From a bacterium (GTDB taxonomy: Bacteria > Spirochaetota > JAHITG01), in NCBI GenBank assembly GCA_028711675.1, contig JAQTRT010000021.1, positions 1 to 19,679 on the forward strand: a stretch of DNA of 19,679 nucleotides, written 5' to 3'. The first letter of the stretch is position 1. Every line of letters starts with the position of its first letter. Positions 14,001 through 19,679 of this stretch are shown here, piece after piece. The translations under genes and the position numbers were made by a program. Under the pieces are notes generated by a model that was given only the letters and a program-made list of their open reading frames with translations, did no database searches and had not been told where the DNA came from.

Positions 14001-15965
14001 GTTACGTTCGTCACGGGAAAGACTCTCCAAACCAGGGGAAGCACGTATCCGCGCAGATTTAAAGTAAACTTCCGAACAGCGGATACAGGCGGTTATTTTA
14101 AGGTCAGGTACGGTACGAACCTGACCATGGTCTCGAATTCATACAACACGGCCATCGGTATCAATGAATGGGTGGCTAAAGCCACGAACAATACATCCCT
14201 GGCAACCCAGATATGGGAACCGCCGAGACGTGTTGGCGAAGCATCAGGCAAGACCTTTAAAATCACGGTCCTCGGAAAACCTCTGGAGACGCGCTGGTCC
14301 AATAAAATGCCGGCCCAGACCTACAGGGGCGCATCGGATGTACTTGGTATGAGGCTGTTCTTTATCAACAGCAACAGTTATCACAGCGATGAGGTGGATG
14401 AACTTATTTTCATTACAGAGAACGTATTCAATGCGGAGGTGTACGCCGACACCAGGCTCTCGCTTTTTTCCATTTATACGGGGAATACCCTTTTAACCAG
14501 CACGGTACCGGGAGCATCGTCCACCGTAAGCCTGGATATGACGGCCAATCCCCTGATCATTCCTCCCGGCAGGACCAACAGGCTGGATGTCAGGATCAAT
14601 ATTTCCCCGACCACGTCCTATACGGATATCAAGATAAAATTATCATCTGTCAATGACGTTATAGCTTATAATTACGCCAATAATCCCAGTGTAAGCATCG
14701 AAGTGAAGGGACCCTTTCCCATGCGCACAACCTATGCCTCGATACGGTCCAATGCGCCGGCCAAACGGCTCTATACCATGACCAACAGCCTGATGCCGGG
14801 CTGGGTTGATATCAAACAGCAGAACGTCATACCTCTGCGAGTTATTCTCCGTAATACCAATGCCAATGTGAACGATATCCAGGTGATCCAGGTGCTCTTC
14901 AATACCGAGAACCGGGGTAATACCGGTATTATCCCGGACAGCGCTGTCGGAAAGATCGTTTTGCAGAAGATCAATAACGGTACTATCTATGTTCAGAAAT
15001 CGCCTGTGGAGACCGCGGGTAATATCATTACCCTGCTCCCGAACAACCTTTATATCCAGTCCAGGACTTCCATGACCTGTGATTTGAAGATCGACATTAA
15101 AACAAATGTTTCAGCCACGAATCTGAAGATAAGCCTGATTTATTCCACAAATATCTCTGCCCGGGACCGGAATATCACCTCCCTGAAAGTGACCAATTAT
15201 GCTTTTCCTCCCCAGAGCTTTCCCTTACGCACGGATTATGCCGAGATCGCGCATCATTTCCAGATCATCCATGACGGGACCGCATACGTGAGCCAGTGGT
15301 CGCCTGTCAGGCTCCGGGTCCTGAACGTCAGAAGCAACCTGGTGCGCCGGTACAGGGGGGTGGTTACCCTGGATACCACGGGCACGGCTGCTGCGATCAG
15401 CTGGACCAATAATTACGGGGAGAGCGGAATATTCACGGACGACGGGGTTTTAAGCGATAGAGCACACTATACGTTCGGGACAACGGATAACGGAGTGGTG
15501 ACTCTGTCCATACAGGATACGACAGAAGAAAGCGTGAACATCACAAGCTGGGACGGGTATATCAGCGATGACGCTACGGATGGGTATCTGAAGTTCATAG
15601 CAGCTACGCCCAGCATTTCCCTTTCCAAAACGGTCTATCCGCCTTCTGCCAAACCTTTCCAGGCTGTTATGTATACCATAAAGTATTCCAATTATACCGC
15701 TGGACAGGCGCGTGGTTTTGAACTGGTCGAGGTCATGCCCACGAACGTCATTTATTACACGAATTCAGCGGAAAGATCGAACCAGCCTCATAGCGGCCTG
15801 GTCAGGGTCTTTTACGCCACAAATTTCACGAACATTGTCTGGCTTACCAATGCTTTTGATAATTCAACGAACAGGGGCAGGATCAAGAAGATCAGGTGGC
15901 TCCTGGTTGACCCCGTGAACAGCAATAACTGGGGTTTATTGAAGTTTAAAGTATATATCAAGTGA
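11037..15965 (+). CDS. Large multidomain surface protein: FlgD-like, NHL propeller, Ig-like and DUF11-like domains
   Basis: 1642 aa with a signal peptide (~1-20, ending AQIFAS). Visible layout: an FlgD-like Ig domain (~35-118; GTSIVRRVINTNTPAGTG, RWNGTNDSGSQCASGTYDCRI); a long NHL-repeat beta-propeller region (~122-695; repeats such as DIACDKYGNVYILDR, LDLALDANGNLFVMDNG, RGIAVDNKGYIYVSDQG); two Ig-like regions (~700-910; DTVAPMIDISNP then KAGNWSSE); a beta-rich region; a tandem duplicated ~140-aa domain (~1095-1235 and ~1255-1405), each ending FP[ML]RT-YA-I; another Ig-like stretch; and a DUF11-like C-terminus (~1523-1642) matching the end of protein A. No catalytic motif was noted, so adhesion or a structural surface role is likely. 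Composition is rich in Asn and Thr. It is preceded by a terminator and has only a weak Shine-Dalgarno (GGAT). Confidence 0.8.
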   Translation: MYYFILFFLLIPAQIFASTLASPVTNKPDPFGPLARTNKFTTNIFWVNRSGYVDYVDIVYQGTSIVRRVINTNTPAGTGNVRIMNRWNGTNDSGSQCASGTYDCRIKVSRNVVFDWKIPSSSDYAEFSQPCDIACDKYGNVYILDRTLRTVQKFSSDGALIWKFAFSQGTGDGSLNFPTREIGGLTVDTNLYFYVFDQGFNRGRVQKFDQTGALIDRFGGNADVDNGDDNFTGGGYYKTGNEVFSTALASDDSWRILCNGSGAMSAGNQNTSLGNVNIMDMDIAANGDVYAVYGNTIRRWTRANFLANNAPNNNWATALANTLGVCVGGNYLYTVGSTTHQLRQHNITTGAATETRGGFGYGDTNFWCPQSVAYDEKNQFIWVSDTSNMRLVCYKTNASGNLEYVRSIESSPYIMRNPLDLALDANGNLFVMDNGSCKVKKFDEHGNFILQFGGKGTGDGKFWDPRGIAVDNKGYIYVSDQGTGDGDDSEDQIEKFTAAGVFWASWDHPDGRGLTSFDRNGTNYIIAIGETDGAWADNGIRVYTTNGIVRQAIQDDDYLYDYTDLDVDFKGRIYCVDSVPPAWVYSYDAMASGSTSPTIDSIGGTRVGIAADPYGTLWIPDQTDDNCEARESYAVGDPNILLYEFSSYGSGNGYMNNPAGTAIRMREQSGNWADLWIVDSGNNRLQKFLVNWSSEVTEPVTIANTGAPVVTDTYPDPASSTNATYDTGIYYARQGKVYFRVYFSQNMNTNIKPTVQFTTADNYTYTIGEVSYIGNVWTGTCWIPASHDGTASIRVLNGQSTWGSNLNPNPTIINNAFEIDTVAPMIDISNPIDLTITTLTNTLIDGTTESAIRVDVFNWSNYAGGNLIASRSNSSSSVSGLFTVNNIRLIRTGTNYITAKARDKAGNWSSEHLLRHRVRSIDAIGYAYVEPSTNRRLGDTGRTPMVFTWQANAFMSNGTVTVDVPPGWASPTNNSLLAGYVRMAESAGVTFVTGKTLQTRGSTYPRRFKVNFRTADTGGYFKVRYGTNLTMVSNSYNTAIGINEWVAKATNNTSLATQIWEPPRRVGEASGKTFKITVLGKPLETRWSNKMPAQTYRGASDVLGMRLFFINSNSYHSDEVDELIFITENVFNAEVYADTRLSLFSIYTGNTLLTSTVPGASSTVSLDMTANPLIIPPGRTNRLDVRINISPTTSYTDIKIKLSSVNDVIAYNYANNPSVSIEVKGPFPMRTTYASIRSNAPAKRLYTMTNSLMPGWVDIKQQNVIPLRVILRNTNANVNDIQVIQVLFNTENRGNTGIIPDSAVGKIVLQKINNGTIYVQKSPVETAGNIITLLPNNLYIQSRTSMTCDLKIDIKTNVSATNLKISLIYSTNISARDRNITSLKVTNYAFPPQSFPLRTDYAEIAHHFQIIHDGTAYVSQWSPVRLRVLNVRSNLVRRYRGVVTLDTTGTAAAISWTNNYGESGIFTDDGVLSDRAHYTFGTTDNGVVTLSIQDTTEESVNITSWDGYISDDATDGYLKFIAATPSISLSKTVYPPSAKPFQAVMYTIKYSNYTAGQARGFELVEVMPTNVIYYTNSAERSNQPHSGLVRVFYATNFTNIVWLTNAFDNSTNRGRIKKIRWLLVDPVNSNNWGLLKFKVYIK
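14319..15251 (+). repeat. Tandem duplicated domain in the 1642-aa protein
   Basis: At the protein level, residues ~1095-1235 and ~1255-1405 share the same layout: a hydrophobic strand (LGMRLFFIN / IPLRVILRN), a D[EI][VQ]-x-[LI]F-x-TEN segment, a late strand set (RLDVRINIS / TCDLKIDIK, then IKIKLSS / LKISLIYS), and a matching end PFPMRTTYASI / SFPLRTDYAEI. Boundaries are approximate and the DNA copies are clearly diverged, so the duplication is old. Confidence 0.55.
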
Positions 15966-16016
15966 CCGTGTCAGGATACCTTCTTTTTCCCGGGCGTTTG
16001 TGATCATAAAAAAACC

Positions 16017-16046
16017 TTGATAAATCGATTTGATTAATTATATTAT
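16017..16046 (+). promoter_or_regulatory. Possible promoter of the FecR-domain gene
   Basis: TTGATA (16017-16022) and TATTAT (16041-16046) with an 18-nt spacer, one mismatch in each box relative to consensus, in the AT-rich 132-nt gap after the large surface-protein gene. Confidence 0.4.
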
Positions 16047-16097
16047 ATTTAAATAAACTCAGGCGCGGGACCGTATCCAATACCGGAACAGAGGAGT

Positions 16098-17093
16098 ATG
16101 AGGATCAATAAGATTAATAATTTTACCCGAAGATCCGTTTTCTTTCTGATCAGCTTGTTCCTTCTGCCCTTGGGTATGCCGGCTTCGGCTCTTCTGTATC
16201 AGGCCGGCGGTAGTATTTACTGCATGGAAGAGAAGGATTCCACCTGGAAGAACATCGGTAAAGGCTTCGAGATTCAGACCAATACGAAAATAAAAACAGA
16301 CGATAAAAGCATCGCAGTCATCCAGATCAACAAGAATGTCAATCTGTATATGAGGTCCGGTTCCATCCTGCAGATCACGGCAGCAGGCCAGAAGACCGCT
16401 GTGACCCTGATCCAGGGAAGTCTTCATGTCACGAGTCTGGCCTATGTCGAGGATTTTATTGTTTCCGGGGCTATGCGCGATCTGAAGATCGATTCCAAGA
16501 ACTGTCTGATCAAGAACATGAATAATATCCTTCTTGTCTCCGTATTCGACGGCCGTGTGACGATCAAGGACCGGGAGAAAGGATATGTAATCAGCCAGGG
16601 GAACGGGAGCTCCATCGCGCCCGGACAGAGCGACCTTCAGATGTTCTCGCTCCCTTATCCGCCGGTTGTGGAATACCCTGAGAATAAATCCGTGATCACA
16701 TCCGGGATCGACCTGAAATGGACTGGCATGAACGAAGCCATCCTGTACAGGCTGGAGATCAGCCGGGACAAGGATTTCATCAATATGGCCAAAGCAGAAG
16801 AGGTCAACGGGACATCTTGTGGTTTGGATAATGTACCTGAAGGCGAATATTTCTGGAGGGTCTCCTCGATCAGCCGGAAGAACCTGGAGGGTATTTTCCT
16901 GGACAGCAATACCTTTGTCCTCCAAAAGGGGTCTGCTTCGCTGACCATCACCAAAAAAGAGGAAGTGAAGAATATGACCGTCTCTTCGGATGAGGACCTG
17001 ACCCGGGAGCCCATTCCCGGCGAGAATACAAAGAACAGCATCATCTTCGGGACTATGATACTTCTTTCCATCATCATCCTTATTGTTTTATAA
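16098..17093 (+). CDS. FecR-domain protein with C-terminal membrane anchor
   Basis: 331 aa. The N-terminus is basic then hydrophobic (SVFFLISLFLLPLGMPASA), a signal peptide. A FecR-type domain covers ~35-185: GKGFEIQTNTKIKTDDKSIA, VNLYMRSGSILQI, LIQGSLHVTS, VSVFDGRVTI and an ending SSIAPGQ. A fibronectin-III-like domain follows (~190-280; LYRLEISRDKDFINMAKAEE, VPEGEYFWRVSSISR). The last ~20 residues are a hydrophobic helix (SIIFGTMILLSIIILIVL) that runs to the stop, so the protein is tail-anchored with its bulk in the periplasm. FecR proteins of this kind, without a sigma factor beside them, are common in candidate phyla and spirochaetes with unknown function. GAGGAG is only one base from the ATG, unusually close for a Shine-Dalgarno. 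Confidence 0.75.
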   Translation: MRINKINNFTRRSVFFLISLFLLPLGMPASALLYQAGGSIYCMEEKDSTWKNIGKGFEIQTNTKIKTDDKSIAVIQINKNVNLYMRSGSILQITAAGQKTAVTLIQGSLHVTSLAYVEDFIVSGAMRDLKIDSKNCLIKNMNNILLVSVFDGRVTIKDREKGYVISQGNGSSIAPGQSDLQMFSLPYPPVVEYPENKSVITSGIDLKWTGMNEAILYRLEISRDKDFINMAKAEEVNGTSCGLDNVPEGEYFWRVSSISRKNLEGIFLDSNTFVLQKGSASLTITKKEEVKNMTVSSDEDLTREPIPGENTKNSIIFGTMILLSIIILIVL

Positions 17094-17101
17094 TCCTGGA
17101 A

Positions 17102-17217
17102 AATGAAAATGGGGACGGTTCTGATTTTTTTAATATAATTTTAAAAAACGCCATTTATTCAATAGCGTATCATTATATAAAAATTCAGTAAAAATCAGAA
17201 CCGTCCCCATTTTCATT
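17102..17217. mobile_element. 116-bp MITE/REPIN-like palindromic element with perfect 28-bp ends
   Basis: 17102-17129 and 17190-17217 are exact 28-nt reverse complements containing ATGGGGACGGTTCTGATTTT and its complement. The 60-nt AT-rich middle has a smaller dyad (ACGC 17148-17151 / GCGT 17165-17168). The 'ggggacggttct' core is one I know as a frequent intergenic palindrome in Gram-negative and candidate-phylum genomes, associated with Y1 (IS200/REP-associated) transposases; that link is from memory and no transposase is present here. It lies between two convergent genes and its right end overlaps the last 5 nt of the HAD gene. As RNA it would form a very stable hairpin in both directions and could act as a terminator. 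Confidence 0.8.
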
Positions 17218-17812
17218 GTCTTATCTTTTTCCTGATCTTCCGCATCTCCGGCCTGTTCATCCTGACCTTCAATGTCCGTATACCCAGGGACTTGGCTGTG
17301 CCGATATTCTCCTGAGTGTCGTCAATATAAAGGACCTCTTTGGGTCCGGCATTCAGGTCATTTAGCATGTATCGGAAGATCTTTTTACCGGGTTTGACGA
17401 GATGGAGCAGGTGCGAGGCATACAGCCTGTCAAAAAGGCGGAAATTGTCCAGCTTGGGCCGGATATACTCGAAATGGACTTCGTTTGTATTGGAGAGGAG
17501 AATGATCCTGTATCCTTTCTTCTTGAGGTCTTTCAGAAGCTTCATCATGCCGATGATCGTCTTGCCGATATAATCTGTCTTGAACCTCTGCGTGACGATA
17601 TCCGCGTCCAGTTTGAGCCTGTGCTGCCTGATGAGGCGGCTGAACAGGTCCCTTGGTTTGATATATCCTGTCTGCAGCTCTTTCTGGAGCCTGTTCATGG
17701 ACCGTATCAGTGAAGGCGCGCGCCGGAATATTCTTTTATAGAATTTTCCCGGGGTTATCCTGATGAGCACGCCGCCCAGGTCAAAAACGATATATTTAAT
17801 CCTGTTCTTCAT
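17213..17812 (-). CDS. HAD-superfamily hydrolase (YihX / epoxide-hydrolase-like group)
   Basis: 199 aa from the chosen ATG at 17812 (MKNRIKYIVFDLGGVLI); another in-frame ATG at 17827 adds five residues and cannot be excluded. Neither has a Shine-Dalgarno. HAD motifs are in order: motif I FDLGGVL with the nucleophile Asp near residue 10; an alpha-helical cap; motif II LLSNTN near residue 105; motif III Lys in HLVKPGKKIF near 140; motif IV YIDDTQENIGTAKSLGIRT near 163-180. The DLG instead of DxD form is typical of the YihX-type phosphatases. Likely a cytoplasmic phosphatase of small phosphorylated compounds; substrate unknown. The final codon CAA and TGA stop lie in the right end of the inverted-repeat element, so the original C-terminus may have been altered by insertion. 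Confidence 0.8.
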   Translation of the reverse strand: MKNRIKYIVFDLGGVLIRITPGKFYKRIFRRAPSLIRSMNRLQKELQTGYIKPRDLFSRLIRQHRLKLDADIVTQRFKTDYIGKTIIGMMKLLKDLKKKGYRIILLSNTNEVHFEYIRPKLDNFRLFDRLYASHLLHLVKPGKKIFRYMLNDLNAGPKEVLYIDDTQENIGTAKSLGIRTLKVRMNRPEMRKIRKKIRQ

Positions 17813-17898
17813 AGGGAATAAAATCATAGTAGTTGTTTTAAAAAGGAATTCAAATAAAATTACATGGAAAATAAAATCCCGATGATTATCATACAGTC

Positions 17899-18525
17899 AT
17901 GAGCTTATCAATAATATTCATCACTTCTTTTCTTGTGGCTCTTTCCGGCGCGCTGATGCCGGGGCCGCTCCTGACCGTGACCATCGCGTATTCCCTGCGC
18001 AGGGGATTTTGGTCAGGCCCTCTGGTGGTACTGGGCCATGCGATCCTGGAACTGATCCTCCTGCTGGGGATCGTGCTGGGTCTGGCGGACCTTCTCCGTG
18101 TCCCCATGGTCATCCGGATCATTTCTGTTATCGGAGGTCTGGCCTTGATCTGTATGGGAGCTGATTTTATCCGTAGCTTCAGAAAGATAAAGATAGGTCC
18201 GGACAGGACCGAACTGCAAAAGATGACGTTCAATCCCTTATTCGGCGGTATCGTGATCAGTTTGTCCAATCCTTACTGGATAATCTGGTGGGTGACCATT
18301 GGCCTGGTGTACATGACGCGCGCCATGAAACTGGGCTTTTTCGGCATCGCGGCATTTTACCTGGGCCATATTCTCGCGGACCTGGCCTGGTATTCTGTCA
18401 TATCGTTCGGGTTCGGCAAAGGCAAGGTCCTGATAAAAAATACGGTCTATCATCTCATTATCCTGTTCTGCGGGATATTCCTGGCCTTCTTCGGTCTCTG
18501 GTTCCTGTATGACGGGTTCAAATAA
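17899..18525 (+). CDS. LysE-family translocator (amino-acid exporter)
   Basis: 208 aa, the usual size, with about six hydrophobic segments. The N-terminal signature is present: ALSGALMPGPLLTVTIAYSLRRG (GxxPGP type), followed by GHAILELILLLGIVLGL. A short charged loop (SFRKIKIGPDRTELQKM) leads to SNPYWIIWWVTIGL, the second conserved helix start. Relatives export lysine, threonine, homoserine lactones or other small amino compounds from the cytoplasm; the substrate cannot be told here. It is divergent from the HAD gene with 70-85 nt between, and no Shine-Dalgarno precedes the ATG. The A-run overlapping its stop forms part of the minus-strand terminator of the convergent gene. Confidence 0.88.
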   Translation: MSLSIIFITSFLVALSGALMPGPLLTVTIAYSLRRGFWSGPLVVLGHAILELILLLGIVLGLADLLRVPMVIRIISVIGGLALICMGADFIRSFRKIKIGPDRTELQKMTFNPLFGGIVISLSNPYWIIWWVTIGLVYMTRAMKLGFFGIAAFYLGHILADLAWYSVISFGFGKGKVLIKNTVYHLIILFCGIFLAFFGLWFLYDGFK

Positions 18526-18557
18526 AAAAGCCCGTTGCTGCTGCCAGCTCCGGGCTT
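18524..18557 (-). terminator. Intrinsic terminator of the Met-rich protein gene
   Basis: AAGCCCG (18528-18534) and CGGGCTT (18551-18557) form a 7-bp stem. On the minus strand the stem is followed by a T-run (complement of the A-run 18524-18529), the standard form of an intrinsic terminator. It lies about 45 nt past the stop of the 18603-19331 gene and overlaps the stop codon of the convergent LysE-family gene. Confidence 0.75.
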
Positions 18558-18602
18558 ATAAGTGTATCTGAAAATATAGTTTGTTAAAATAAACCGGTCT
18601 TC

Positions 18603-19331
18603 TTATTCTTCACTTCCTTCTTCTTCAGGCTGGTTCATCTGTTTCATCATCTCCTGCATGTTCGGCATATTGGGCATTTCTGTTTTTTCAACTTTTCCCG
18701 TGATCTCGCTCTTCGCGCCCTTGCCGCCGTATTTGATGAGTTCCATCTGAACCTTCTTGTTCATCAGGGACTTGATGATGCCTGCGGGCAGGAGGCTTTC
18801 TGAAAAATAAAGCTCTATGGTCCGGTTGGCTTTTTTGTCTATGATGCGGGTGTATTTTGTCTTGAATGTGCCGGCCGGTACTTTAACAGTCACATTATCC
18901 TTTTCCGTGATCTCCACTTCGTCCTTTCCTTTTTTGGCATAAAACTCTTTAAGGTTTTTCATTTCTTCCAGGCTGGCACCCGAACCTTTCCCGCCCATCA
19001 TTTTCATCATATTAGCAGGCATTTCCTTGGCCGGTTCAGTCCCGGTCTGTACGATCATGCGTTTTACCTCGGATTTTTCCTTGTCCGCTGAGATGAGCAT
19101 TTTTACGATATTTTTTTCCTTGGATTTCATGCCTGTGATGCCGGAAGTGACGGTCTCGACCCAGAAAGCGCTGCCTTCCTGGCCTACCACGGACATCTTC
19201 ATGGCGCCGAAGGTGTTGTCTTCGTTGTAGTATTTGTACTCGTTCCAGGACCCGACCTTATACGCGGTGGCGGCTGTCAGAGAAACAGCGGCTGTCAAAA
19301 AGATAAGGGCAGAACATAACAGTTTTTTCAT
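18603..19331 (-). CDS. Exported Met-rich hypothetical protein
   Basis: 242 aa. The signal peptide is MKKLLCSALIFLTAAVSLTAA, and AGGAGG stands at good spacing before the ATG. The mature protein resembles periplasmic DUF3108-type beta proteins in one stretch (VKVPAGTFKTKYTRIIDKKANRTIELYFSES, about residues 150-180), where 'VPAGTF' is typical; the family match is loose. There are two Met-rich stretches: EMPANMMKMMGGKG (~103-116) and MPNMPNMQEMMKQMNQ near the C-terminus, followed by an acidic tail (PEEEGSEE). Met clusters can bind copper or act as flexible linkers; nothing here decides between these. A cysteine (residue 6) lies within the signal sequence without a lipobox. It is convergent with the LysE-family gene and has a good terminator. 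Function unknown. Confidence 0.65.
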   Translation of the reverse strand: MKKLLCSALIFLTAAVSLTAATAYKVGSWNEYKYYNEDNTFGAMKMSVVGQEGSAFWVETVTSGITGMKSKEKNIVKMLISADKEKSEVKRMIVQTGTEPAKEMPANMMKMMGGKGSGASLEEMKNLKEFYAKKGKDEVEITEKDNVTVKVPAGTFKTKYTRIIDKKANRTIELYFSESLLPAGIIKSLMNKKVQMELIKYGGKGAKSEITGKVEKTEMPNMPNMQEMMKQMNQPEEEGSEE

Positions 19332-19502
19332 CGGATATCCTCCTTTTTATTTTGTCCGGAATTTCAGCTTAATTGATTAAATTTTTAAATCAAGGGAAAT
19401 TTGAAAATTCACCGCGGAAAATTATCACTAAAAATTGTTTAAATTTAATTAAATTTATCTATATATTTATTACTTCAATATTTTAATAGAGGCGGGGGAT
19501 TT

Positions 19503-19679
19503 ATGAAGAGAGTCGTGCTCCTGGCGGGAATAATATTTTTATCCATTAATCTGTATGGTCTGCAGGCGCGGAATTATTATGTGAAAACGAACGGCAGCTA
19601 CGCGGCCGCGGCACGAACTGGCAGACCGCGTGGAACACGGTCGGTCAAGCAGCCTGGGGATCGCTGTGCAGAATCTCGG
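19503..19679 (+). CDS. Exported protein, N-terminal fragment (possible beta-helix protein), cut by window end
   Basis: The ATG at 19503 is preceded by a purine-rich GAGGCGGGGG. The signal peptide is MKRVVLLAGIIFLSINLYG, then LQARNYYVKTNGS, a start typical of parallel beta-helix (PbH1-type) surface proteins. From about 19606 the open frame turns into basic, unlikely sequence (ARTGRPRGTRS), while the neighbouring frame reads GTNWQTAWNTVGQAA, the expected continuation of such proteins. A frameshift close to 19600 is therefore likely. Only ~59 codons are present, so the call is tentative. Confidence 0.5.
   Translation, partial: MKRVVLLAGIIFLSINLYGLQARNYYVKTNGSYAAAARTGRPRGTRSVKQPGDRCAESR

Noticed and set aside
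16059..16925. Minus-strand open frame of 288 codons opposite the FecR gene
   Set aside because: The plus strand has a signal peptide, FecR domain and membrane anchor in one frame; the opposite frame has no recognisable domain.
19373..19393. TTGATT...AAATCAA partial palindrome between the last two divergent genes
   Set aside because: AT-rich and imperfect; such dyads arise easily in this composition.
19602..19609. GCGGCCGC (NotI) near the window end as a vector junction
   Set aside because: Sequence on both sides fits one beta-helix-like gene apart from a frameshift; a single 8-mer is weak evidence for vector.
1..19679. CRISPR array, tRNA, rRNA or integrase/transposase genes
   Set aside because: I saw no regularly spaced direct repeats, no tRNA-like cloverleaf with conserved TTCRA loop, and no transposase or recombinase motifs in any convincing frame.

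Overview
The window looks like chromosomal DNA of an uncultivated diderm (outer-membrane) bacterium. It carries two lipid A/Kdo genes (waaA, lpxK), several proteins with Sec signal peptides and outer-membrane or surface architecture, and a PorV/UPF0164-type beta-barrel protein next to a protein with a C-terminal FlgD-like Ig domain. That mix (NHL propellers, DUF11-like domains, FlgD-type tails, FecR proteins, 'ggggacggttct' palindromic elements) is what I associate with candidate phyla of the Omnitrophota/Goldbacteria/Elusimicrobiota type or with spirochaete relatives. The sequence alone does not settle the phylum. Genes are cut at both window edges. No tRNA, rRNA, CRISPR array or transposase gene was seen.

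Left part (1-5370), housekeeping: the 3' part of waaA, then lpxK, a large imperfect inverted repeat, tyrS (consensus promoter so close to the ATG that the mRNA should be leaderless), a convergent DUF151 bifunctional-nuclease-family gene with a palindrome inside its promoter, an orphan groES with no groEL beside it, and a divergent extended-SDR epimerase/dehydratase gene broken by a C8 tract.

Middle part (5520-17093), surface proteins: a secreted discoidin/fibronectin-III protein; a 343-nt regulatory gap with a sigma-54-like promoter and two dyads; exported protein A (345 aa); a strong intrinsic hairpin; its paralogue B (471 aa, FlgD-like tail); PorV/UPF0164-like protein C; a terminator; a 1642-aa FlgD-like/NHL/Ig-like surface protein whose last ~120 residues match the end of protein A; and a FecR-domain protein with a C-terminal membrane anchor. 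The likely logic is a highly expressed exported protein A, with terminator read-through giving lower expression of B and its outer-membrane partner C.

Right part (17094-19679): a 116-bp MITE/REPIN-like element with perfect 28-bp ends, whose right end supplies the stop codon of a HAD-family gene; a LysE-family exporter; a terminator; a periplasmic Met-rich protein; and the start of an exported protein, possibly a beta-helix, cut by the window end and probably frameshifted.

Coding style: only a few genes (groES, exported protein A, the Met-rich protein, to a lesser degree DUF151) have clear Shine-Dalgarno sequences. Many others have none. Three sigma-70-type promoters share an exact 16-nt spacer.
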